Assembly: GCF_000243415.2 (NCBI RefSeq)
Contig: NZ_AGJJ02000001.1
Location: forward strand, 47,843-111,842
Direction: 5' to 3'
Length of the DNA: 64,000 nucleotides
Source: Mycolicibacterium tusciae JS617
GTDB taxonomy: Bacteria; Actinomycetota; Actinomycetes; Mycobacteriales; Mycobacteriaceae
Part shown: positions 1 to 8,062 of the stretch, piece by piece
How the letters are laid out: each line of letters opens with the position of its first letter
Numbering within the stretch: position 1 is the stretch's first letter
Made by a program: the position numbers and the translations under genes
Notes under the pieces: model-generated
Seen by the model: only the letters and a program-made list of their open reading frames with translations
Databases searched by the model: none
What the model was told of the DNA's origin: nothing

Positions 1-75
1 GGTCCTGTTCCGGGACCAACTGTCGTGTGTTTGCTCCGTTACTCCACCACGACGTGCTGACGTTGTCACTACAGT

Positions 76-3072
76 TCACCACGAATCAGCCGACTGCTCA
101 TGCGGAGATTTCCCGGCCGGCGGCAGCGCCACCTGCATGAGCTGGCGTCCCAGCTTGCGATACACCAGTTCACCTCGCCCTGGTGCCCGTGGAGCTGCAC
201 GTACCCCGTCCACAATGACGCCGTCGGAGCGGGTGCCGTCGAGGATGAGCACCCCCGCCCCGGCGCGATCCAACGCGGTCACCACCTTGTTGTGGGCGCT
301 CGTCGCCTGCCATCCGGTGCCGTTGAGGCTCGCCAGCACATGCACCCCCATTTGCCGGCCGCGTTCGATCACCGGCTCCAAAGCCGGCATCAACCGCGAT
401 GACATCGACGAGCCCGGTGCGTTGAACAGGTGCAGATCATCGATCACGATGAAGAACCGCGGACCGCTGAACCGCCACTGCGCACGCTCATGGGCCGTGG
501 CGCTCTCCGGTGGCCGACGTTCGCTGGTGAACCTCTTGGCTAGATGCGCCGCGATCGCGCTGACGTCCACCGACGGGTTGTCGATGTGTACCGCCAGATA
601 CTCCGGTTCGATGTAGGCAGCCAGCTTCAGGTCCGGGTCGAACGCCACGATCTGGGCTTGTGCCGGGGAGAACGTGTCCTGAATGGCGCTGACCAGCGTG
701 CGTATCACTGTCGTGCGGCCCGACCCGCTGCTGCCCACCACGTAGAAGTTGGTGGCCGCGGTCAGATCCACACCCACGGTGTCGAGGGCGACCTCGCCCA
801 CCCCCAGCTTGAGGGTGCCCGCAGGAACCGGCCCCAGCTCATCCCAGTGCAGCTCGGTGGGCAGTTCAGGCAGCGGGGGCGCCGCGCCCACTCCCCGCCG
901 CTGCCAGGACTGCGCGATCAGCTGACACGTCGCCTCCACCGAGGACTGGTCATACGTCACCGCGCCGTGGGCGCCCGTCACCGCCGCAGTGGCCACCGGA
1001 GCGCCCATCAGGAAGTGCATGCCGCCGCGCTTGAGCCCACGGCCCGGCTGGTCCGGGACGGTCTTGGCGCGTTCCCGATCCCCCATCTCCGATTCGCGGT
1101 AATCGGCCATCCGCAGCTCGATGCGGGTACCGAACTTGCTGTTGAGGTTGTAGGGCAGGCTGACCCACTGGTCGTTGCTGACCACGAGGTGGATGCCGTA
1201 ATTCAGCGCCGACGACGACCCCAGTTCCGTGATCCGGGTGTAGAGCTCCTGGTCCCTGATCTTCAACGCCGCCATGTTGTCGACGAACAGGAACACATCG
1301 CCATAGCCGTCCTCGGGCACCTCACCGGGCTTGCCGGCGAACTTGCGGGCCCGGAACTCCGTCAGGTCGATCCCGGCCAACTCCCAATTGCGCACCCGGC
1401 TGGCCAGCAGGCGCTCGACCTCGCTGAGGATTCGGATGAGCCGCTCCTCGTTGCCCTGCCCGGCGACCCCGCTGACATGGGGCAGAACCGACATGTTCTG
1501 CAACTTGCCGCCACCGAGGTCGATGCAGTAGAACTGCACCCGCTGCGGGCTGTGTGACACCGCGAGATTTGTCATGATCGACTGCAGCGCAGTAGATTTC
1601 CCGCTCTGCGTGGCGCCGATGATGGCCGCATTGCCCATGCTTCCCGACAGATCGAGGCTCAGCAGCTTCTGACTGTGGTCGAACGGGTCATCTTCACGGG
1701 CATAGGGAATCGTCAGACCCGAGTCGGTGCTGACATCGAGCCAGTCGCGCCCCCAGAACTCCTGCGCCACCTCATCGACGGCCACCACCGGAGTCTCATC
1801 CAGCGGCGGCAAGTACAGCTTGTGCATAGCACGGCAGGTGCGGCCCGCCTCGGCCAGGCGCTGCACCAACACCGACACCACTGTGTCGGCGTCCACACTC
1901 ATCTGCTCGATCGAAATCTCATCGGCCAGATCGTCGTCGTCCTCCTCCTGGCCGACCTCGATGTCCAACGGCAGCGGCGCCACCGCGGCACCGAAACGGC
2001 GCGGATCGATGTACTGGCCCTCCTGGCGGCGCCGCTGCTGGCGGCCCGCCACAGGAGCGGTGAACGGCGCCGAGACGTAATAGGACCGAAACAAGGTGTG
2101 TTCGTCGTCGAAGACCAGGAACCCTGTGCCCTGCGGGGCGCCCTTGAGGTCCTCGTAGGCTCGCGTGGAGCCAATCGCCTGCCGCGACTGGCTGGCATCC
2201 TTGACCTTCAACCCGATCGAGTACGTCTGCTGGGCAATCATGCCGGCCATGCGACCGGACTCCACGCGCTGTGAGGCATTGAGGATGTGCATCCACAGGC
2301 CGCGTCCCTTTCGGGCCACCACGTCAAAGGTCTCGGCCAGCCGAGGCCGAATCCGCAACAGCTCGCTGAACTCGTCGAGCACGATGAACAACGTCCCCAA
2401 CGGCTCCAAATCCGGGCGGGTCGTGGCCCGCGCCCGCTCATAGTCGCGGACGTCCTTGTACCCCGAGGCTTTCAGGATCGCCTCGCGCCGCCCGGTCTCG
2501 CCGTTGATCATGTCCTCGAAACGATCCAGCCGCGCCGCAGACTCAGCCAGGTTCGACACCACACCCTGACAGTGCGGAATGTCGGCCAGCTTCATCATCG
2601 CCGTCTCACCCTTGAAATCGCCCAGAATCATCTGCAGCACCTCCGGCGGGTGCAGCATCGCCATCGCCAAGCAAAACGACACCAGAGTTTCGGACTTACC
2701 CGAACCGATCTGACCGGTCAGCATGCCGTGCGGACCCATCCCGCCCTCGGCGCCCTCCTTGAGGTCCAACCACACCGTCTTACCGGTGGCCGGATTCTTA
2801 CCCACCGGGGCACGCAGACGCGTAGTGGTGGTCAGTTGCGACCACAGCGTGCTCGGATCCCACACCCGGGCGTCCTCGATCTGGAACAGGTCAAGGAAAT
2901 CCTGGCCCGCCCGCGCGTCGGCAGCCCGCTCGGCCACAAACCGGGTCGCCGCATCCTGCGGCTCCCACGCTGCCACCGCGCGGGCCAACACCTCAGCCTC
3001 CACCAGCGGCATCACGTCCGGCGTCGCCGCGAAGGCAAGCCCCTCCTCAGCCAAAGGCGAAACCCGCACCAT
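76..3072 (-). CDS. eccCb: EccCb: C-terminal part of split ESX ATPase EccC (three FtsK/SpoIIIE domains)
   Basis: This 998-residue protein carries the three cytosolic FtsK/SpoIIIE-type ATPase domains of EccC, the motor and substrate receptor of type VII secretion. The first domain has a full Walker A, GQIGSGKS, at residues 120-127 and a Walker B-like LFIVLDEF further on. The second has GATQSGKS. The third reads GSSGSGRT, with Arg in place of the Walker Lys. ATG at 3072 lies two bases after the eccCa stop (TAG at 3077-3075), so the genes are probably translationally coupled; an upstream in-frame extension overlapping eccCa has no family sequence. In ESX-1 the split falls after ATPase 1, whereas here all three domains are on this gene. 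It is the last gene visible on the minus strand; eccD, eccE and mycP are not in the window. Confidence 0.93.
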   Translation of the reverse strand: MVRVSPLAEEGLAFAATPDVMPLVEAEVLARAVAAWEPQDAATRFVAERAADARAGQDFLDLFQIEDARVWDPSTLWSQLTTTTRLRAPVGKNPATGKTVWLDLKEGAEGGMGPHGMLTGQIGSGKSETLVSFCLAMAMLHPPEVLQMILGDFKGETAMMKLADIPHCQGVVSNLAESAARLDRFEDMINGETGRREAILKASGYKDVRDYERARATTRPDLEPLGTLFIVLDEFSELLRIRPRLAETFDVVARKGRGLWMHILNASQRVESGRMAGMIAQQTYSIGLKVKDASQSRQAIGSTRAYEDLKGAPQGTGFLVFDDEHTLFRSYYVSAPFTAPVAGRQQRRRQEGQYIDPRRFGAAVAPLPLDIEVGQEEDDDDLADEISIEQMSVDADTVVSVLVQRLAEAGRTCRAMHKLYLPPLDETPVVAVDEVAQEFWGRDWLDVSTDSGLTIPYAREDDPFDHSQKLLSLDLSGSMGNAAIIGATQSGKSTALQSIMTNLAVSHSPQRVQFYCIDLGGGKLQNMSVLPHVSGVAGQGNEERLIRILSEVERLLASRVRNWELAGIDLTEFRARKFAGKPGEVPEDGYGDVFLFVDNMAALKIRDQELYTRITELGSSSALNYGIHLVVSNDQWVSLPYNLNSKFGTRIELRMADYRESEMGDRERAKTVPDQPGRGLKRGGMHFLMGAPVATAAVTGAHGAVTYDQSSVEATCQLIAQSWQRRGVGAAPPLPELPTELHWDELGPVPAGTLKLGVGEVALDTVGVDLTAATNFYVVGSSGSGRTTVIRTLVSAIQDTFSPAQAQIVAFDPDLKLAAYIEPEYLAVHIDNPSVDVSAIAAHLAKRFTSERRPPESATAHERAQWRFSGPRFFIVIDDLHLFNAPGSSMSSRLMPALEPVIERGRQMGVHVLASLNGTGWQATSAHNKVVTALDRAGAGVLILDGTRSDGVIVDGVRAAPRAPGRGELVYRKLGRQLMQVALPPAGKSPHEQSADSW

Positions 3073-3074
3073 GT

Positions 3075-4226
3075 CTAGACAACCTCCCTGGCCCGCAACA
3101 GATTTCCCACCGCATCGAACTTCATCGCCGTCGCCGACGTCGCCAGCGACGAAAAGTAGTCGTTGGTGGCCTCCACCACCGCCACCCCGGCGTAGCCGGT
3201 AGTGCCCAACAACGGTGAACAGTTCGCGCCGGGCATGTCCACCACAATCACCCAATGGTCCTCCGCGCGGGGCTGTCCCTCCATCGGTGGTGACCACGCT
3301 GGCCGACTTGTCCACTGGTCCCCGAAGCGCTCCATGAACTCCCCCACATCGTTGTAGATCATCCGCACCGGCCCACAGGCGTCGACCAGCTCAGGATCAG
3401 CGACATGGGGCCACCACTTCGCCCACTCCCACGCCTGCGGGTCGTCGCTGATGATCGCCAGCCGCACCACGTCGGGACCATGGAACACACACAACTGGCA
3501 CACCAGCGCCCGCAATGTCCCCTGCAGCAGCGCGCGCTGGGCCTCATCGGCGAAGAACGCCCACCCCATCTGGTCGAACAGGTGCAGTGGCCGTGCCACG
3601 TCGTGCACCACGTTTTGCGCCAACAGGAAATCGCGCGCCGCGATAGCCGTCGAAGTCTCCCGGTACTCCGGGGGCGGCACCTTCTGCGGCGGGTTGATGA
3701 TCGTGCGCAACCGGGTCACCCCCAGCCCCAGCCGCACATGCCCGAAATTGCGGTCAGTGGGTCGACGCTCCCACATTCGGCCCGTGCCGACCATGGTCAG
3801 CAGCGAACCGTTGCAGGGATTGGGATGGTGATAGGCGATCTCGGCGGCCTGCTCCTGAGCGCCGACGGTCACGTCCTCGCGCAGTTCATCCAGACTGCGC
3901 ATGTAGTCCAGCCTGGTCTGGGCCAGCGCCGCAGGCTTGGTTTTCTCGTTGGTGCCCCCGCCACGGTTGCGCAGCATCATCAACATCGACACCAACATGA
4001 TCGGCATGATGAACATGCCGCCCAGGCCGATCGAGCGGGCGCCGGTTCGGATCATGATCACCAGCAACACGATCACCGCGACCACGAAGATCAGCACCCA
4101 CACCCACACGGGGGGCCGCTGCTGCGGCGGCCGCGTGATCTCGCCGATCTCGGGCATCGTGGCGGTGCGTTCCGGCAGGATCGGCGCCGCCGGCTTCTCC
4201 TTGTCGTAACCCTTCTTCGTCGTCAT
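3075..4226 (-). CDS. eccCa: EccCa: membrane-anchored N-terminal part of split EccC
   Basis: This 383-residue protein matches the N-terminal portion of EccC. After a short charged cytosolic leader come two adjacent membrane helices at about residues 36-60 and 67-87, then the conserved domain that normally precedes the first ATPase (for example LGLGVTRLRTIINPP and the VVDMPGANCSPLLGT stretch). No Walker A is present; the ATPases are encoded by the next gene. ATG 4226 overlaps the eccB stop as ATGA, and this decides the start over a longer open frame upstream. With EccCb it should rebuild one functional EccC in the inner membrane core complex with EccB. Confidence 0.9.
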   Translation of the reverse strand: MTTKKGYDKEKPAAPILPERTATMPEIGEITRPPQQRPPVWVWVLIFVVAVIVLLVIMIRTGARSIGLGGMFIMPIMLVSMLMMLRNRGGGTNEKTKPAALAQTRLDYMRSLDELREDVTVGAQEQAAEIAYHHPNPCNGSLLTMVGTGRMWERRPTDRNFGHVRLGLGVTRLRTIINPPQKVPPPEYRETSTAIAARDFLLAQNVVHDVARPLHLFDQMGWAFFADEAQRALLQGTLRALVCQLCVFHGPDVVRLAIISDDPQAWEWAKWWPHVADPELVDACGPVRMIYNDVGEFMERFGDQWTSRPAWSPPMEGQPRAEDHWVIVVDMPGANCSPLLGTTGYAGVAVVEATNDYFSSLATSATAMKFDAVGNLLRAREVV

Positions 4227-5767
4227 CGTGTGCCTTTCTCGTTCATCGGCGCGGCCGCCGGGTTGGCGCCCAAGGTGTCGTGCTCGACCATCGCCGACTG
4301 CCGCGACAACGCCGGGCCGGCCGGAAGCCAACGCACCACCGCCCACGGCGCCGGGGTCGGCGTCACCTCCGACAATCCCAGTGCGCGCAGCGGATCATGT
4401 TGTCTGTCAGAGGTTTCGATGCCGAAGCGCACACCGCTGTGGCCGATCCACCACACCGACTCGCTACGCCCGGAATCAGGTTCGACACCGGTCACCTGGA
4501 CAAAGTTCGCGCTGCCCGGCCCTAGATACACCTCGTCGGCTGACTGCTGGCCCGCCTGCGCCGACACCATCCTGATGACCCGCGACTCCTCGCCTTGGGC
4601 GATCGGCAGCCGCCGACCCGACACCGTGGTCACGGTCGCCTGCGGTGCACCCGAATCCTTGCGCCACATCACGCAGGTGACCGGTTCGGCGGCCTTGTCC
4701 AGCAGCTTCACCGGCCCGTTGGGATAGGCCGACACATCGAAGCCGACGGCCTGCGGAGCGGCCGCAACCATCGGAGCCTCCACGTCGAGCACCCGACCCT
4801 GCCGAGACACATTGGCGTTGTGCAGCATCAGCGCCACCGTCTCCGGAATCATCTGCAGCCCTGCCGGCAGTGCCACAAAGAACTGGTCGTCGCCGGCAGC
4901 ACTGCGCGACTTGACCACCGACCCCGACACCACCGCCAGCCCAGGCCCGGCATACCCGACCGGGCCTCCCGGGGAGGGCACGTCGGGCACCCGCAGCGGT
5001 GCGGTCGGAATCAACGCCTCATACAGTGCCCGCGACATCGGAGTGGGCCGAAGATTGCCCGCCTGCAGCCCCAGCGCCAGCATCACCGGCTTGTCGGCCA
5101 GATCGAGCTGCGAGCGGTGCCCATCGGTGACCAAAAAGACGCTACCGCCGTAGGTCATCAACACCGCATCCGGTGAGGCCATCTCGTGCGCCCAATCCCC
5201 CAACTCGGACTGTCCGGTCAGCGCGGTCACCCGAGGAGTCGCCAAAGTGCCCGCAGTGCCGGCCTTATCGCACAACCCCCACCCGGTGTCGGCGGGAGTA
5301 CGCGCAGTCAAATCATTCGGAGCCCCGACGATGCCGACGGCCGGACCGATCGGCCGCTCCTCGATCTGCGCCATTGGCACCAGCGTCGGGGAAGCGTCCT
5401 GGCCGAGGATCAGCCGGGCAGACGCCAGATTCAACACCGGGTGCATCGTGTTGTTGACATCGACGAACAGTGCCCCACTGCCGCGGTCAGCCACCAGCTT
5501 GGAATTACCGATCTGGCCCACCGGCTTCAGCCACGACAGCACAAAGCACACCCCGAGTGCCAACGCGGCGATGACCACCCCGACTGTGGCCGCCGCCCCG
5601 TAATTCTTCGACGGATCATGCACCAGTCGCACTGAATGGCGAGCGACCGCCACCGCCATGCGGTGCCACAGAAACCGCCACGCCGCAACCTGTTCCAAAG
5701 AGGCGTAGGTCAATCCGGTCCCGCCGCGGCGCCGCTCGGCCCGATGGGTGCGCTTCGGTTCCTGCAT
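4223..5767 (-). CDS. eccB: EccB: type VII secretion core membrane protein
   Basis: A 514-residue EccB-family protein, the usual length. A basic N-terminal segment (QVAAWRFLWHRMAVAVARHS) precedes one membrane helix at about residues 58-80 (VGVVIAALALGVCFVLSWL). The long periplasmic part carries family signatures such as LFVDVNNTMHPVLNLASARL and VGIVGAPNDL. EccB links the EccC/EccD/EccE core to the periplasm. It starts three bases after the stop of the upstream peptidase-like gene and overlaps eccCa by ATGA, so it belongs to the same operon. Its position after accessory genes resembles plasmid ESX loci; the exact ESX type cannot be assigned without phylogeny. Confidence 0.93.
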   Translation of the reverse strand: MQEPKRTHRAERRRGGTGLTYASLEQVAAWRFLWHRMAVAVARHSVRLVHDPSKNYGAAATVGVVIAALALGVCFVLSWLKPVGQIGNSKLVADRGSGALFVDVNNTMHPVLNLASARLILGQDASPTLVPMAQIEERPIGPAVGIVGAPNDLTARTPADTGWGLCDKAGTAGTLATPRVTALTGQSELGDWAHEMASPDAVLMTYGGSVFLVTDGHRSQLDLADKPVMLALGLQAGNLRPTPMSRALYEALIPTAPLRVPDVPSPGGPVGYAGPGLAVVSGSVVKSRSAAGDDQFFVALPAGLQMIPETVALMLHNANVSRQGRVLDVEAPMVAAAPQAVGFDVSAYPNGPVKLLDKAAEPVTCVMWRKDSGAPQATVTTVSGRRLPIAQGEESRVIRMVSAQAGQQSADEVYLGPGSANFVQVTGVEPDSGRSESVWWIGHSGVRFGIETSDRQHDPLRALGLSEVTPTPAPWAVVRWLPAGPALSRQSAMVEHDTLGANPAAAPMNEKGTR

Positions 5768-5770
5768 ACT

Positions 5771-6838
5771 TCAGTACCCCCCGCCCAATGACGCCACATG
5801 AACGTGGTCGTAGTGATTCTGTGTGGCGTTGCCCTGATCGTCCATCCTCGAGGAGCTACCGTCCGGTTGGATCATCTGCTGTCGCCAGATGATGTGGTCC
5901 AGGCCCAGCGGCTTTTGGTTGCGGATCAAGAAGTTGACCACCCGATCACCCAAGGCACGCCCCTCGGCGGTGTCCCAGTTCGGGATCATCACATCCAGCG
6001 CCAGCCCGTCGGGGTGCCATTTCAGCGCGTCTTGCCGCCAACCGCCGATTTCCTCGATCTCCGGGAACGCGTTCGAGATCGCCCGGTTCATCAACTTCGT
6101 GTACTGCTGCAGACCGCGCTCGCTGGCCTTCCCGGGCCCGCTGGTGTCCAGACCAGGAATTGCCGCCGAAGCCAGCTTCGCGGCGGGGCTGCCGTTGCTG
6201 CCGGTCAGTTTGGCTGCTTGGGTGAAAGGGGCGGTCAGCCCGCTCAACCCGGATAGCGGTGCACCGAAACCGGGCATCCCACCGCCACCCATCGGCATTC
6301 CGCCGCTCATCGGCATGGCGCCCAACGGATTTGCGCCCATCCCCGCAGGGCGGGTCAGACCCGCGACGTCACCGTAACCGGCGGCGTTAGCGTTGGCTGA
6401 GGCCGCGTGCGTGCCCGCCTCAGCAGCACCGGTCTGCACCGTGCCGCGAGTCTCCTCCAACCGAGTCTTAATCGCGGCGATCAACGCCCGCTTGCCCTCC
6501 GGAGTGTTGGTACTCAACCCCAGCGCCTGCACGTCGGCCACCGCCGCAGCGATGATCGACTCCATGTTCCCCCGGCCCCCCGACGCCGAGGCCCCCGCCG
6601 CATCCAACTCGGCGCGGCCGGTGGCATCCAGGGCATCCAGCGCAGCCGTCGAGTTGTGGTGCTCGACGGCCGAATCCTGCTGACCATCAGCGGCCTGACC
6701 CTCACCGGGAGTGATCGACGGCGGCGGAGCCGGACCCAACGGCGCCACCGGCAACAACACCCCAACCCCGGTACCGAAACCATCCCGCGCCTGACCCATC
6801 ACCCCACCAGCAGCACGCACAAACCCCTCCACCGACAT
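5771..6838 (-). CDS. ESX-associated protein: shared leader module plus M15-like peptidase tail
   Basis: A 355-residue protein. Residues 1-220 form a helical, Ala/Gly/Pro-rich module (DUF4226-like region around TPEGKRALIAAIKTRLEE) that is almost identical to the N-terminus of the next gene upstream. Residues 240-350 form a different domain with HPDGLALDV (His275, Asp282) and NHYDHVHV (His345, His347), the zinc-ligand pattern of VanY/M15-like D-Ala-D-Ala peptidases and the related domain in actinophage tape-measure proteins. The protein ends in GGGY. ATG 6838 overlaps the upstream stop (TGATG). Placed just before eccB, it is probably a secreted or core-associated peptidoglycan hydrolase; enzyme activity is inferred. 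Confidence 0.75.
   Translation of the reverse strand: MSVEGFVRAAGGVMGQARDGFGTGVGVLLPVAPLGPAPPPSITPGEGQAADGQQDSAVEHHNSTAALDALDATGRAELDAAGASASGGRGNMESIIAAAVADVQALGLSTNTPEGKRALIAAIKTRLEETRGTVQTGAAEAGTHAASANANAAGYGDVAGLTRPAGMGANPLGAMPMSGGMPMGGGGMPGFGAPLSGLSGLTAPFTQAAKLTGSNGSPAAKLASAAIPGLDTSGPGKASERGLQQYTKLMNRAISNAFPEIEEIGGWRQDALKWHPDGLALDVMIPNWDTAEGRALGDRVVNFLIRNQKPLGLDHIIWRQQMIQPDGSSSRMDDQGNATQNHYDHVHVASLGGGY
6179..6836. repeat. 658-bp direct repeat, copy 1
   Basis: This stretch matches 7330-7987 at an offset of 1151 bp. Comparing the bases by eye I find only three differences, at 6728, 6827 and 6830, all at the 5' coding end. It encodes the shared N-terminal 220 residues of the two adjacent peptidoglycan-hydrolase-like genes. 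The near identity in codons, not only in protein, implies very recent duplication or ongoing gene conversion. Confidence 0.97.
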
Positions 6839-8016
6839 CAGTAACCACCGCCTGCAGAGTTCGGGTTGAACTGCGCAACCTTCGACAGATTCGACCCGCT
6901 GGGATCAACCCCGTAGCGGCTCATCACATAGTTCATCGACGCACACAGGTTGGCCACCGGCTCATAGATGTTCGTCGCCGTACCAGGCTGGTGAAAGCTC
7001 GCGAACGTCTCCGGAATCGTCTGCACACCGCCGCGTGACGAACCCGCCGGGAACCCGTCCGCCGCCGAGCCGGCCAACCGCGTGGCGTTCATGTCGGAGG
7101 TGTTGACCGCCAACGGATTGAAGCTGGACTCCCGCGCTGCAGCGGTCATCAACCCGGTCATCCATCGTGCCCGAGCCCTCGGGTCGTCAACGCCCATCAC
7201 GTCAAGCGCTTCGCTGATGTATCCCCGATAGGCATCCCTGCCCGCCGGGAACTTCTGCCGGTCGTACCGCACAGCACTGAGCGGGATCTTCGCTGCCTGC
7301 GACACCGCTGACTTCGACCCGCCCGTGCCCGCGGCGGGGCTGCCGTTGCTGCCGGTCAGTTTGGCTGCTTGGGTGAAAGGGGCGGTCAGCCCGCTCAACC
7401 CGGATAGCGGTGCACCGAAACCGGGCATCCCACCGCCACCCATCGGCATTCCGCCGCTCATCGGCATGGCGCCCAACGGATTTGCGCCCATCCCCGCAGG
7501 GCGGGTCAGACCCGCGACGTCACCGTAACCGGCGGCGTTAGCGTTGGCTGAGGCCGCGTGCGTGCCCGCCTCAGCAGCACCGGTCTGCACCGTGCCGCGA
7601 GTCTCCTCCAACCGAGTCTTAATCGCGGCGATCAACGCCCGCTTGCCCTCCGGAGTGTTGGTACTCAACCCCAGCGCCTGCACGTCGGCCACCGCCGCAG
7701 CGATGATCGACTCCATGTTCCCCCGGCCCCCCGACGCCGAGGCCCCCGCCGCATCCAACTCGGCGCGGCCGGTGGCATCCAGGGCATCCAGCGCAGCCGT
7801 CGAGTTGTGGTGCTCGACGGCCGAATCCTGCTGACCATCAGCGGCCTGACCCTCACCGGGAGTGATCGACGGCGGCGGCGCCGGACCCAACGGCGCCACC
7901 GGCAACAACACCCCAACCCCGGTACCGAAACCATCCCGCGCCTGACCCATCACCCCACCAGCAGCACGCACAAACCCGTCTACCGACACTCCTACCGCGC
8001 ACCCGTTCCCACACAT
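6838..8016 (-). CDS. ESX-associated protein: shared leader module plus lytic transglycosylase tail
   Basis: A 392-residue protein from ATG 8016; GTG 7989 is an alternative start that matches the first residue of the paralogue and may be the true one. Residues 10-229 repeat the leader module of the neighbouring gene. Residues 230-392 look like a soluble lytic transglycosylase (SLT) domain: AAARESSFNPLAVN with likely catalytic Glu296, then GGVQTIPETFASF, which corresponds to the family's G-x-x-Q-I-x-P-x-T-F motif. It ends in GGGY like its paralogue. The role is probably local cleavage of peptidoglycan glycan strands for the ESX apparatus or for transfer; ESX-2 of M. tuberculosis is also flanked by an SLT-type gene (Rv3896c). 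Confidence 0.75.
   Translation of the reverse strand: MCGNGCAVGVSVDGFVRAAGGVMGQARDGFGTGVGVLLPVAPLGPAPPPSITPGEGQAADGQQDSAVEHHNSTAALDALDATGRAELDAAGASASGGRGNMESIIAAAVADVQALGLSTNTPEGKRALIAAIKTRLEETRGTVQTGAAEAGTHAASANANAAGYGDVAGLTRPAGMGANPLGAMPMSGGMPMGGGGMPGFGAPLSGLSGLTAPFTQAAKLTGSNGSPAAGTGGSKSAVSQAAKIPLSAVRYDRQKFPAGRDAYRGYISEALDVMGVDDPRARARWMTGLMTAAARESSFNPLAVNTSDMNATRLAGSAADGFPAGSSRGGVQTIPETFASFHQPGTATNIYEPVANLCASMNYVMSRYGVDPSGSNLSKVAQFNPNSAGGGY
7330..7987. repeat. 658-bp direct repeat, copy 2
   Basis: Second copy of the module at 6179-6836, in direct orientation, with three mismatches seen. The copies end exactly where the two proteins diverge into peptidase and transglycosylase tails (just after the GSNGSPAA coding stretch), so the repeat has the shape of a mobile or converted protein module. 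Confidence 0.97.
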
Positions 8017-8062
8017 CTCAGTGCGTCTTCGGCGGGGTCATCATGGTCATGTCTCTCGTCAA

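Noticed and set aside
1..17. Hairpin GGTCC-N7-GGACC just after the eccCb stop, possible operon terminator
   Set aside because: The stem is only five base pairs, no T run can be seen, and the window ends there; the ESX operon may well continue.
5771..8016. Tandem duplicate genes as a simple assembly duplication
   Set aside because: The two copies diverge completely after the shared 658 bp into different enzymatic domains, and each flank is unique, so both genes are kept.
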